DNA of 64,000 nt from Cellulomonas fimi (GTDB lineage: Bacteria > Actinomycetota > Actinomycetes > Actinomycetales > Cellulomonadaceae), in NCBI RefSeq assembly GCF_028527925.1, contig NZ_JAPESW010000001.1, forward strand, positions 62,001-126,000, written 5' to 3'. Below are positions 18,095 to 25,806 of the stretch, piece by piece (the first letter of the stretch is position 1; every line of letters begins with the position of its first letter). The translations under genes were made by a program, and so were the position numbers. Below the pieces are notes generated by a model. That model was not told the origin of the DNA and did no database searches. It saw nothing but the letters and a program-made list of their open reading frames with translations.

Positions 18095-19960
18095 TCAGCC
18101 CTCGGTCTCCTCGGTCGCGGCCGGCGTCGCCGTCGGCGCGTCGAGCGAGTCCTCGGCGCTGATCTCCCACTCCCAGTAGTTCCAGAAGATCGTCGGCGAC
18201 AGCGGGATCGTCGAGACGCCCTTCAGGACGGAGCGGTTCGCCACCACACCGGGGAACTGGAAGATCGGGACACCGAACGCGTCGGCGAAGAGCTGCTTCT
18301 CGATGTTGGTCGTCAGCTCCTTCTCCTCGTCGCCCTCGGCCGTGGCCATCTCGCCGTACCAGGCGTCGACGTCGGGGTTGGAGTAGCCACCGAAGTTGTT
18401 CAGGCCGCCGGTGACGTAGTTGCCCTCGGAGTTGAGCGCGAACGTGTTCGTCGACTGCCAGCCGAACAGCGACGCGTCGTACGAGGCCGTGTCGGACAGA
18501 CGCGAGCCCCACTGGTCGTCGCCCTCGTCCACGACGTTGAAGCCGGCCTGAGCGGCCGAGGCAGCGATGAGCTGGTACTCGTTCGCACGGCGGACGTTCG
18601 ACTTGCCGTAGAGGAAGCGGACGTTGACCGGGGTCGCGACGCCGGCCTCGGCGAGCAGCGCCTGCGCACCCGGGATGTCGACCTCGGCGAACGCGTCGGA
18701 GCCGTTGTTGGCGATGACGTCGTCGTAGGTCGGCGAGCCCGGGACCACCGTGAAGGAGTCACGCGTCTCGGCGTCCTCCTGCAGCGGCTTGATGAGCTTC
18801 TCGATGATCTCCTGGCGCGGGATCGTCTTGAGGAACGCCTCGCGGACCTTGCGGGCCTTCTCGGCGTCGCCGCCGTAGGTCGCCGGGTCGAACGGACCAC
18901 CGTTGTTCATGATCGTGTCGACGTGCTCGAACGTGCCCTCGGGCGCGGTCGTGTACTCGATGTTGTCGAGGCCCTCGAGGGTCTTGATGACGTCGACGGA
19001 CGACTGCGGCTGGATGAGGTCGACCTCACCGTTCTGCAGGGCCGTGACGGACGCCAGCGGGTCCTCGGTGTAGCGGATCGTGATCGACGAGACCTTGGGC
19101 TTCGGGCCCCACTCGTAGTCGTCACGCGCCGTGAGCGTCATGTACTGGTTCTCGACGTACTCCGACATGACGTACGCGCCGGACGACAGGTACAGCGACT
19201 CGTCGTCGGGCAGCGAGGTGAAGTCGAACGAGGAGTTCCAGACCTTGGCGATCTTCGACAGGTCCTCGGTCTTGTTCTCCGAGAACGCGTCGATGATGGC
19301 CTGCTTGCCCTCCTCGGCGTCGTCGATGCCGAGCGCGAGCTTGGCGACGGCGTGCGCGGCGACGGGCGAGGGCTGGAAGGAGACCTCCCAGTCGGAGCGG
19401 GGCTCCGAGTAGACCAGCGTGACCGAGCGGCCGTCGTCCGAGATCTCGGGAGCCTCGTTGATCAGGGTCATCGCGACGGAGGAACCGTCGAAGTAGACGC
19501 CCGCGTCGATGGCGTCCTGGTTGGTGACGTTGCCCTCCTCGTCGTACTCCGGCTGGACGTTGTCGAAGTCGTCGTCCTGCGGGCCCCAGTACAGGAGGAG
19601 GTCGGCCGCGTCGACGGGGGTGCCGTCGGACCACTTCACGCCCTCGTTGATCGTGTACTTGATCGTCAGCGGGTCGTCGGAGACCTTCTCGTACGTGCCG
19701 ACGTCCTCGTTCTTCACGAGGTTGAGGTCGCCGTCGTAGTAGTTGAACTGCGCGTTCGTCAGGTACAGAACGTTCGCGTTGGTGGTCGCGTTGCCGACCG
19801 ACGTGAGGTTGTTCTGCGAGTAGAACGGCTGGTTCCAACCGACGCTGACCGAGGTGTCCTCCTCGATCTCCGAGCCCGTCTCAGGTCCGGAGCACGCTCC
19901 GAGCACCAGGGCGCCGACGGCGACCGGGGCCGCCATGGCGCTGATTCGCCTGATCTTCAA
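18095..19960 (-). CDS. oppA: Oligopeptide ABC substrate-binding lipoprotein OppA
   Basis: 621-aa SBP_bac_5 lipoprotein. The start is the TTG at 19960 (LKIRRISAM), directly after AGGAGG (19964-19970 region). The signal sequence ends in the lipobox GALVLGAC, giving a lipidated Cys near residue 24. Family segments include LTIKYTINEGVKWSDGTPVDAADLLLYWGP and YGGDAEKARKVREAFLKTIPRQEI. It would deliver peptides to OppBC and the fused OppDF. The second, paralogous binding protein of the locus lies at 10.5-12.4 kb. Confidence 0.92.
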   Translation of the reverse strand: MKIRRISAMAAPVAVGALVLGACSGPETGSEIEEDTSVSVGWNQPFYSQNNLTSVGNATTNANVLYLTNAQFNYYDGDLNLVKNEDVGTYEKVSDDPLTIKYTINEGVKWSDGTPVDAADLLLYWGPQDDDFDNVQPEYDEEGNVTNQDAIDAGVYFDGSSVAMTLINEAPEISDDGRSVTLVYSEPRSDWEVSFQPSPVAAHAVAKLALGIDDAEEGKQAIIDAFSENKTEDLSKIAKVWNSSFDFTSLPDDESLYLSSGAYVMSEYVENQYMTLTARDDYEWGPKPKVSSITIRYTEDPLASVTALQNGEVDLIQPQSSVDVIKTLEGLDNIEYTTAPEGTFEHVDTIMNNGGPFDPATYGGDAEKARKVREAFLKTIPRQEIIEKLIKPLQEDAETRDSFTVVPGSPTYDDVIANNGSDAFAEVDIPGAQALLAEAGVATPVNVRFLYGKSNVRRANEYQLIAASAAQAGFNVVDEGDDQWGSRLSDTASYDASLFGWQSTNTFALNSEGNYVTGGLNNFGGYSNPDVDAWYGEMATAEGDEEKELTTNIEKQLFADAFGVPIFQFPGVVANRSVLKGVSTIPLSPTIFWNYWEWEISAEDSLDAPTATPAATEETEG

Positions 19961-20079
19961 TGTTCCTCCTGGGAAGGGGAGGACGTGCGGCGCCGCCGAG
20001 CGCCCGGGGTCACCGTGCGCCTGGACGGCGGGCAGGTACACGTCCGCCGTGAGTTGGGCACACGCTAGTCAAGCAGCGT

Positions 20080-20092
20080 CGGACAATTCGGG
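20080..20092 (-). promoter_or_regulatory. Motif shared with the second binding-protein gene
   Basis: CGGACAATTCGGG, 12 of 13 bases identical to the element at 12425-12437. It lies 120 bp before the oppA start. Confidence 0.35.
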
Positions 20093-20170
20093 CACGTGGT
20101 GACTCGCGGCCCGATCGTTACCTGATTGATACTGGCTGGTACCGTCCACGATACGAGACGGGTGGCCTGG

Positions 20171-20189
20171 GGAAACATCGAGGAAACAT
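20171..20189. promoter_or_regulatory. Direct repeat GGAAACAT with 11-bp period
   Basis: Two copies of GGAAACAT (20171-20178 and 20182-20189) sit on the same helix face upstream of oppA, as expected for a tandem activator or repressor site. The protein that binds is unknown. Confidence 0.35.
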
Positions 20190-20296
20190 GTCCGATCCGG
20201 TGATCGCGAGCCTCTGAACGGGCAATTCGTTCCCGCTCCCCCCAGAAGTGTGCTACGGCGGGCGTCTCACGTCGTCAGGTCAGACCTCTCGCCGGC

Positions 20297-20779
20297 ATGC
20301 CCCAGGATTCACCCGTGACCTCCCTCCTACGACGCCTCGGCCGCACGCGCGCCTTCGCACGGCTCGGGCGCGCCGTCTCCGGCCTCGACCGGCGCATCCA
20401 GCAGGCCACCGACGGCCGCTGGAGCGTCCTCGGCCGGCCCACCCTCCCCCAGCTGGTCCTCACGACGACCGGCCGGCGCAGCGGCGAGCCGCGCGACGCC
20501 GTCCTCCTCTACGCGCGCGACGGCGACCGGTTCGTCGTCATCGGCTCCAACTGGGGCCAGCAGCACCACCCCGCCTGGTCGCTCAACCTCCTCGCCGACC
20601 CGCGGGCGCGCGTCGCCGTCGACGGGCGCGCTGTCGACGTCGTCGCGCACCTGGCGTCGGACGCCGAGCGCGACCGCCTCCTCGACGCGCTGCGCGCCGT
20701 CTGGCCGGGCTACGACGAGTACGCCGCGCGCTCCGGCCGCGACCTGCGCGTCTTCGTCCTCGACCCGGTCGCAGGCTGA
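20297..20779 (+). CDS. Deazaflavin (F420)-dependent nitroreductase-family protein
   Basis: 160 aa, matching the DDN/nitroreductase family of F420H2-dependent quinone reductases, a small split beta-barrel fold. Landmarks are LVLTTTGRRSGEPRDAVLLYARDGDRFVVIGSNWGQQHHPAWSLNLLADPRARVAVDG. The TTTGRRSG and SNWG(Q)xxHPxWxxNL motifs are the family hallmarks. Members reduce quinones or nitro compounds with F420H2 at the membrane. ATG 20297 lacks a clear ribosome-binding site, and a GTG about 18 nt downstream is an alternative. It stands alone in its orientation. Confidence 0.85.
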   Translation: MPQDSPVTSLLRRLGRTRAFARLGRAVSGLDRRIQQATDGRWSVLGRPTLPQLVLTTTGRRSGEPRDAVLLYARDGDRFVVIGSNWGQQHHPAWSLNLLADPRARVAVDGRAVDVVAHLASDAERDRLLDALRAVWPGYDEYAARSGRDLRVFVLDPVAG

Positions 20780-20828
20780 CCGACGGCACCGGTCAGGATC
20801 GAAGAAGCGCTCGCGACGAGGCCGTTCC

Positions 20829-20834
20829 TAGCAT
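20829..20834 (+). promoter_or_regulatory. -10 box (TAGCAT) of the DUF1801 gene
   Basis: TAGCAT, 40 nt before the GTG start, leaving a leader of about 33 nt with GGAGG. Confidence 0.4.
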
Positions 20835-20873
20835 CGGGACCACGGAACGACGCACCACGACCCGGAGGACGAC

Positions 20874-21314
20874 GTGAACGCCGCCAGCACCGACGAGCAG
20901 GACCAGAACTTCACCGCCGAGGAGCGCGCCGCGATGAAGGAGCGCGCCACGGAGGTGCGGACCGCGAAGCGCAAGGGCTCCGACGCGGGGCTGGCGGACG
21001 TGCTCGAGAAGATCGCCGAGATGCCCGACGCCGACCGGGAGATCGCCGAGACGGTGCACGCCATCGTCACGGAGGTCGCGCCCGACCTGCAGCCGAAGAC
21101 CTGGTACGGACAGCCGGCGTACGCGAAGGGCGGCAAGGTCGTGCTCTTTTTCCAGGCGTCGTCGAAGTTCAAGACCCGCTACGCGACGCTCGGGTTCAAC
21201 GAGGACGCGGCGCTCGACGACGGCGAGATGTGGCCCACGGCCTTCGCGGTCACCGCGGTGACCCCGGCCGTCGAGTCGACGATCCGCGACCTCGTGGCGC
21301 GGGCGGCCGGCTGA
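20874..21314 (+). CDS. DUF1801 (YdhG-like) family protein
   Basis: 146 aa; GTG 20874 with GGAGGACGAC upstream. The first third is a charged helical region (FTAEERAAMKERATEVRTAKRKGSDAGLADVLEKIAEM). The DUF1801 core follows: ETVHAIVTEVAPDLQPKTWYGQPAYAKGGKVVLFFQASSKFKTRYATLGFNEDA. The fold resembles YdhG/CyaY-like small alpha-beta proteins. No biochemical activity is established and the neighbours give no pathway. Confidence 0.8.
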   Translation: MNAASTDEQDQNFTAEERAAMKERATEVRTAKRKGSDAGLADVLEKIAEMPDADREIAETVHAIVTEVAPDLQPKTWYGQPAYAKGGKVVLFFQASSKFKTRYATLGFNEDAALDDGEMWPTAFAVTAVTPAVESTIRDLVARAAG

Positions 21315-21344
21315 CCGGACGCGCGCGGCGCGTGCGGGCGCGCG

Positions 21345-21809
21345 TCAGTACGCGTTCTTGATGACGAAGAACGAGCCGCGGATCGTGCCCGCGAGCTTCG
21401 ACCGCTGCCTGGCGAACTTGAAGCGGTCGGCGAGCTCGTCGGGCACGTCCATCCCGTCGGACAGCTTGAAGCCGACCGCGCGCTTGCCACCCTCGGCGAG
21501 CGTGTACAGGACGTTGACCGACAGTCCCGACTCGTAGAAGACGTACGTCCAGCGGACACCGTCGACCTCGAACGAGGTCGCCTCGAGCGGCCGCGAGGCG
21601 ATGACGAGGTCGCGCTCCTCCTTCAGGATGCGGTGCACGTACTCCACGGCCTCGGCGGCCTCGGACGCCGGCTCGGTCGCGAACACGTGGTCGTACTTCG
21701 TCCGGAAGTACCGCGCCTCGTTCGCCCGCAGACCGGCGAGGGCGTCCGCGACGGGCGACGTCTCCAGCCCGACCGTCGAGACGTGCTGGTAGTCGACGAC
21801 GTACGACAC
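21345..21809 (-). CDS. Unrecognised 154-aa protein
   Basis: I do not recognise a family. The GTG start at 21809 follows GGGAGAG. The sequence begins SYVVDYQHVSTVGLETSPVA and has a charged helical middle (EAAEAVEYVHRILKEERDLVIA). Strands follow (TSFEVDGVRWTYVFYESGLSVNVLYTLAEGGKRAVGFKLSD). The end is basic (RFKFARQRSKLAGTIRG). No signal peptide or membrane segment is apparent. It is convergent with the DUF1801 gene and divergent from the PIN-like gene. Balanced codon use and a good ribosome-binding site support a real gene. Confidence 0.65.
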   Translation of the reverse strand: MSYVVDYQHVSTVGLETSPVADALAGLRANEARYFRTKYDHVFATEPASEAAEAVEYVHRILKEERDLVIASRPLEATSFEVDGVRWTYVFYESGLSVNVLYTLAEGGKRAVGFKLSDGMDVPDELADRFKFARQRSKLAGTIRGSFFVIKNAY

Positions 21810-21973
21810 GTGCTCTCCCTCTCCTCGTCCCGCCCTCGGCGGGCGGTCGTCGCCCGTCGACGCGTGCTGTCGCCATTGAAGCGGACGCGCGCGCCCGCTG
21901 TCGTCGGGCACCTGTCGTCCGTCCCGTCGTGCGTCCCCTGGTCGACGGCACGGTCGCGCGCCACGATCTCCTC

Positions 21974-22372
21974 ATGCCGCGCTACGCGATCGACGCCCGG
22001 ACCCTGCTGTGGCTCGTCGACCAGGACCGACTCCTCGCGCCCGACGTCCAGCTGGTCGCCCCGAAGTCCGTGCTCGTCGACGGCCTCGACCTGCTGCTCA
22101 CGGCGGTGCGCGCCGGCGAGCGCCACCGCGCCGACGCGCTCGACGCCCACACGCGCATGACCGAGACGAAGATCCGGCTCCTCGGCGACCGCGTCTCCCG
22201 CCGCCGCGCGTGGGACCTCGCGCTCGAGCACGGCTGGACCGGCGTCCGCACCGGCGAGTACGTCGCGGTCGCGCAGCTCCAGTCCGACGCCCTCGTGGCG
22301 AGCGACGCCGACCTCCGTGCGGCGGCGGACGGCCTGGTCCCGCTCGCGGACCCGACCGACCTGGTCGGCTGA
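21974..22372 (+). CDS. PIN-like nuclease-fold protein, solitary
   Basis: 132 aa with the PIN acidic-residue order. The first Asp is in RYAIDARTLLWLVDQ. A central TETKIRLLGDRVSRRRAWDLALEHGW holds the Glu/Asp pair. The last acidic pair is in LQSDALVASDADLRAAADGLVPLA. This resembles VapC-type toxins, but no antitoxin-like partner gene is adjacent on either side. It could be an orphan PIN protein. ATG 21974 is preferred to an upstream GTG because CACGAT lies 6 nt before it. The assignment is by motif order only. Confidence 0.6.
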   Translation: MPRYAIDARTLLWLVDQDRLLAPDVQLVAPKSVLVDGLDLLLTAVRAGERHRADALDAHTRMTETKIRLLGDRVSRRRAWDLALEHGWTGVRTGEYVAVAQLQSDALVASDADLRAAADGLVPLADPTDLVG

Positions 22373-22386
22373 CGGTCGCGCCGGCG

Positions 22387-23229
22387 TCAGCGCATCGCGG
22401 GCACGCCGATCACGGAGAGGAGCTGGAGCTTCTCGTAGGTCTCCGAGCCCGGGACGGCCGTGTAGACGAGCAGCGAGTGCGACTGGCCGGGGTCGATCAG
22501 CGTCTGGCACGTCAGCTCGAGGGTCCCGAGGTCGGGGTGCACGAAGTGCTTCACCTCGGGCGGCAGGACACCGACCTCCTGCCGGTCCCAGAGGGTGCGG
22601 AACTCGTCGCTGCGCGCGAGCAGGTCGTCCGCGAGCGCCGCGGCACGCGAGCCCCGACCCCGGACCGCCGAGACCTCGCGCAGCCCGGACACCCACAGCC
22701 GCGACAGGTGCGCGTGGTCCTCGGGCGCGTACAGGAGGCGGCTCGACGGGTCGGTGAACCAGCGGTAGCCGATGCTGCGCGCGGGGCCGGTGTAGCGCAT
22801 GAGGTCGCCGGTGAGCGCGACGCCGAGGGGCGTCTGGCGCAGCGTCTCGCCGAGCTCCGTGACGATCTCCGCCGGGGTGTCCTCCAGCCGGTCGAAGATG
22901 CGCAGCAGGCCGGGGCTGACGTGCTCGCTCGGGGTCCCGCTCGGCGGCGGGCGGTGCCCCGCGAGCCGGTACAGGTGGTCGCGCTCGGCGACCGTCAGGT
23001 GCAGACCCTGGGCGATCGACGCGATCATCTGCTCCGACGGCTGCGGCCCGGTCCCGCGCTCGAGCCGCGCGTAGTAGTCGGTCGACATGTGGCACAGCGC
23101 GGCGACCTCCTCGCGGCGCAGCCCGTCCGTCCGCCGGCGTCGCCCGCGGGGCAAGCCGACGTCCTCGGGCTGCAGGACCTCGCGTCGGTGACGCAGGAAC
23201 TGCGCCATGCCGGGCCGGTCGATCGCCAC
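22387..23229 (-). CDS. XRE-family regulator with MmyB-like ligand-binding domain
   Basis: 280 aa. The N-terminal helix-turn-helix (FLRHRREVL... GRRRRTDGLRREEVAALCHMSTDYYARLERGTGPQPSEQMI, residues about 10-75) is followed by an MmyB-like domain (YRLAGHRPPPSG, GPARSIGYRWFTDPSSRLLYAPEDH, FRTLWDRQEVG, VKHFVHPDLGTLEL). Regulators of this type usually repress a divergent oxidoreductase gene, which fits the SDR gene 133 bp away. The GTG at 23229 has GGAGGAC upstream, and a TAGAAC -10 lies at 23257-23262. Confidence 0.9.
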   Translation of the reverse strand: MAIDRPGMAQFLRHRREVLQPEDVGLPRGRRRRTDGLRREEVAALCHMSTDYYARLERGTGPQPSEQMIASIAQGLHLTVAERDHLYRLAGHRPPPSGTPSEHVSPGLLRIFDRLEDTPAEIVTELGETLRQTPLGVALTGDLMRYTGPARSIGYRWFTDPSSRLLYAPEDHAHLSRLWVSGLREVSAVRGRGSRAAALADDLLARSDEFRTLWDRQEVGVLPPEVKHFVHPDLGTLELTCQTLIDPGQSHSLLVYTAVPGSETYEKLQLLSVIGVPAMR

Positions 23230-23256
23230 GTGTGTCCTCCTCAGGTCGTCGGGACC

Positions 23257-23262
23257 GTTCTA
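23257..23262 (-). promoter_or_regulatory. -10 box (TAGAAC) of the XRE regulator gene
   Basis: TAGAAC on the minus strand, 27 nt before the regulator start, within the divergent 23230-23361 region shared with the SDR gene. Confidence 0.4.
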
Positions 23263-23361
23263 CCCGGCGGTGATCTGCGGAACCACTGACTGGCAGGTCC
23301 TGGATAGCGGCCGCGGCCCGGGCGAGGGTCGTGCCATCCCCATCCACGAAGGAGCCCACCC

Positions 23362-24306
23362 ATGGCACGCGCACCCCACGACGTCACCGTCCCCGACCTC
23401 ACCGGCACCCGCGCGGTCCTCACCGGCGGGAGCGACGGCATCGGCCTGCGCATCGCGACCCGCCTCGCCGCGGCCGGCGCGCACCTCGTGCTGCCAGTCC
23501 GCAACGTCCGCAAGGGCGAGGCGGCGGTCGCCACGATCCGCTCGACGGTGCCGGACGCGACGGTGTCGCTGCATGCGATGGACCTCGACAGCCTGGAGTC
23601 CGTCGCCGCGTTCGGCGACGTGATGCGGAGCGAGGGCGACCCGATCCACCTGCTCGTCAACAACGCGGGCGTCATGACGCCACCCGACCGGCAGACCACC
23701 CGCGACGGGTTCGAGCTCCAGCTCGGCGTCAACCACCTCGGTCACGTCGCGCTTGTCTCGCACCTGCTCCCGCTGCTGCGGGAGGGGCGTGCACGTGTGA
23801 CGTCGCAGGTCAGCATCGCCGCGCGGCGGGGCAGCATCCACTGGGACGACCTCAACTGGGAGCGGTCGTACGACGGCATGGCCGCGTACCGGCAGTCGAA
23901 GATCGCGTTCGGGCTGTTCGCGCTCGAGCTCCAGCGCCGCAGCGACGCCGCCGGCTGGGGCATCACGAGCAACCTGTCCCACCCCGGCGTCGCACCGACC
24001 AGCCTGCTGTCCGCCCGCTCGGAGCTCGGACGCGGCGACGACACGCGTGCCGTCCGCGTCATCCGCTGGCTGTCCGCGCGGGGCATCCTCGTCGGCACCC
24101 CCGAGACCGCCGCGCTCCCGGCCCTCTACGCCGCGACCTCGCCCGACGCGCAGCCCGGCGTGCTCTACGGCCCGCAAGGCCCGGGCAACCTCGGCGGCGC
24201 ACCCGGCGAGCAGGCGCTCTACCCGTCGCTCCGCAGCGCGGACGAGGCCCGCCGCGTCTGGGAGACGTCGCAGGAACTGGTCCGCGAGACCTTCCCCGTG
24301 GCCTAG
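23362..24306 (+). CDS. Short-chain dehydrogenase/reductase
   Basis: 314-aa NAD(P)-dependent oxidoreductase of the retinol-dehydrogenase-like SDR group. The dinucleotide motif is TGGSDGIG (about residues 19-26). NNAG is in LLVNNAGVMTPP. The active-site YxxxK is AYRQSKIAFG. The C-terminal region (GPQGPGNLGGAPGEQ) is typical of this group. Its ATG follows GAAGGAG. It is probably controlled by the divergent XRE/MmyB-like regulator. The substrate is unknown. Confidence 0.92.
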   Translation: MARAPHDVTVPDLTGTRAVLTGGSDGIGLRIATRLAAAGAHLVLPVRNVRKGEAAVATIRSTVPDATVSLHAMDLDSLESVAAFGDVMRSEGDPIHLLVNNAGVMTPPDRQTTRDGFELQLGVNHLGHVALVSHLLPLLREGRARVTSQVSIAARRGSIHWDDLNWERSYDGMAAYRQSKIAFGLFALELQRRSDAAGWGITSNLSHPGVAPTSLLSARSELGRGDDTRAVRVIRWLSARGILVGTPETAALPALYAATSPDAQPGVLYGPQGPGNLGGAPGEQALYPSLRSADEARRVWETSQELVRETFPVA

Positions 24307-24681
24307 GCCCGGGGGCTCGTCCGTCAGGCGGCGAGCGGGTGCCCGCCCGTCGCTGTGACGGGGGGCGGTCGCCACGCGTCCCCGTTCCGGGCATCAACCC
24401 TCTGCGGCGCCGCGAGCCCCGCGGCAGGGGGGGACATCCACCTCGGGTGCGTGCGCGAGTCGACGCACGAACGGCAGATCGGTGTCGCTCACCCGCTCGA
24501 CAGGTCCCGCTGCCCGCGTCACGATGTCGAGCCCCCGGCGCCGGCCGTGTCGCCCGACCGCGCCGAATGACGACGCGTCACCTCACCTCTGGCGGACCGC
24601 CATGACCCGCTCGACGGCCCGCTCGCGCTCAGTCATGGAGCCAGGCCGAAGCGCGGCATCGTCCATCGCTTCTCCGCGGCG
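24307..24681. other. 375-bp gap without a recognisable gene
   Basis: Short frames exist on both strands but none resembles a protein family or has a ribosome-binding site. No tRNA-like fold or strong hairpin was found. It separates the convergent SDR and ychF genes. Confidence 0.5.
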
Positions 24682-25758
24682 TCAGACGTTGAAGCGGAAC
24701 TCCACCACGTCGCCGTCGGCCATGACGTAGTCCTTGCCCTCGACGCGGGCCTTGCCGGCCGCGCGCGCGGCGGCGACGGAGCCGGCGGCGACGAGGTCGT
24801 CGAACGAGATGACCTCGGCCTTGATGAAGCCCTTCTGGAAGTCCGTGTGGATGACCCCGGCGGCCTGCGGCGCGGTCCAGCCCTGGCGGATCGTCCAGGC
24901 GCGGGCCTCCTTCGGGCCGGCCGTGAGGTACGTCTGCAGGCCCAGGGTGTGGAAGCCGACGCGGGCGAGCTGGTCGAGGCCCGCCTCGTCCTGGCCGTTC
25001 TCGGACAGCATCTCGGCGGCCTCGTCGGGCTCGAGCTCGACGAGCTCGGACTCGAACTTCGCGTCGAGGAAGATCGCGTCGGCGGGCGCGACGAGGGCGC
25101 GCAGCTCGTCCTGCATCGCGGTGTCGGCGAGGCCGGCGTCGTCGGTGTTGAAGACGTAGATGAAGGGCTTGCTCGTCATGAGCTGGAGCTGCGCGACGTG
25201 CTCGTCGTCGGCGAGACCGGCGGCGAACAGCGTCTGGCCCTTCTCCAGGACCTCGCGCGCGGAGACGGCGGCGGCCAGGAGTGCGGCGTCGGCCTTCTTG
25301 CCCTTGACCTCCTTCTCCAGGCGCGGGATGGCCTTCTCGAGCGTCTGGAGGTCGGCGAGGATCAGCTCGGTGCTGATGATCTCGATGTCGTCCTTCGGGT
25401 TCACCGCACCGGACACGTGCACGACGTCGGGGTCGGCGAACGCACGCGTGACCTGGCAGATCGCGTCGGCCTCGCGGATGTTCGCGAGGAACTTGTTGCC
25501 CAGGCCCTCGCCCTCGCTCGCGCCCTTGACGATGCCGGCGATGTCCACGAACGACACCGTGGCCGGCAGGATGCGCTCGGAGCCGAACAGGTCGGCGAGC
25601 ACCTGCAGCCGCGGGTCGGGCAGCGGAACGACGCCGACGTTCGGCTCGATCGTCGCGAACGGGTAGTTCGCCGCGAGGACCTGCGCCCGGGTCAGCGCGT
25701 TGAAGAGGGTGGACTTGCCGACGTTGGGCAGGCCGACGATGCCGATGGTGAGTGCCAC
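24682..25758 (-). CDS. ychF: Redox-regulated P-loop ATPase YchF (Obg-related)
   Basis: 358-aa universally conserved ATPase/GTPase. It has the G1 loop GLPNVGKST (9-17), FVDIAGIVKGASEGEGLGNKFL, a coiled-coil insertion (AIPRLEKEVKGKKAD), the nucleotide-specificity region FIYVFNTDD, and a C-terminal TGS domain (GFHTLGLQTYLTAGPKEARAWTI ... KDYVMADGDVVEFRFNV). The start is the GTG at 25758. A TTG 9 nt upstream would overlap the -10 box and is rejected. TAGACT lies 8 nt before the GTG, so the mRNA is probably leaderless. Confidence 0.96.
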   Translation of the reverse strand: MALTIGIVGLPNVGKSTLFNALTRAQVLAANYPFATIEPNVGVVPLPDPRLQVLADLFGSERILPATVSFVDIAGIVKGASEGEGLGNKFLANIREADAICQVTRAFADPDVVHVSGAVNPKDDIEIISTELILADLQTLEKAIPRLEKEVKGKKADAALLAAAVSAREVLEKGQTLFAAGLADDEHVAQLQLMTSKPFIYVFNTDDAGLADTAMQDELRALVAPADAIFLDAKFESELVELEPDEAAEMLSENGQDEAGLDQLARVGFHTLGLQTYLTAGPKEARAWTIRQGWTAPQAAGVIHTDFQKGFIKAEVISFDDLVAAGSVAAARAAGKARVEGKDYVMADGDVVEFRFNV

Positions 25759-25766
25759 GGGCGGCA

Positions 25767-25772
25767 AGTCTA
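25767..25772 (-). promoter_or_regulatory. -10 box (TAGACT) placing ychF as leaderless
   Basis: TAGACT ends 8 nt before the GTG. Transcription would begin at or next to the start codon, and there is no Shine-Dalgarno sequence. Confidence 0.6.
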
Positions 25773-25806
25773 CGGGGGGCGCTCGACGACGGCGCCGTCG
25801 CGCGCG

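Larger units (their letters stand above)
19961..20296. other. 336-bp gap: oppA upstream region
   Basis: No gene is seen. For this genome the stretch 20100-20220 is unusually A/T-containing. It holds the shared motif at 20080-20092, a direct repeat of GGAAACAT at 20171-20178 and 20182-20189, and CGGGCAATTCGTTCCCG near 20219. It most likely carries oppA control sites. Confidence 0.5.

Noticed and set aside
24355-24570. Short ORF in the SDR-ychF gap
   Set aside because: No ribosome-binding site, no family resemblance, and atypical composition. Treated as non-coding.
25759-25767. TTG start for ychF nine bases upstream
   Set aside because: It would overlap the -10 box TAGACT. GTG 25758 fits the conserved N-terminus (ALTIGIVGLPNVGKST).
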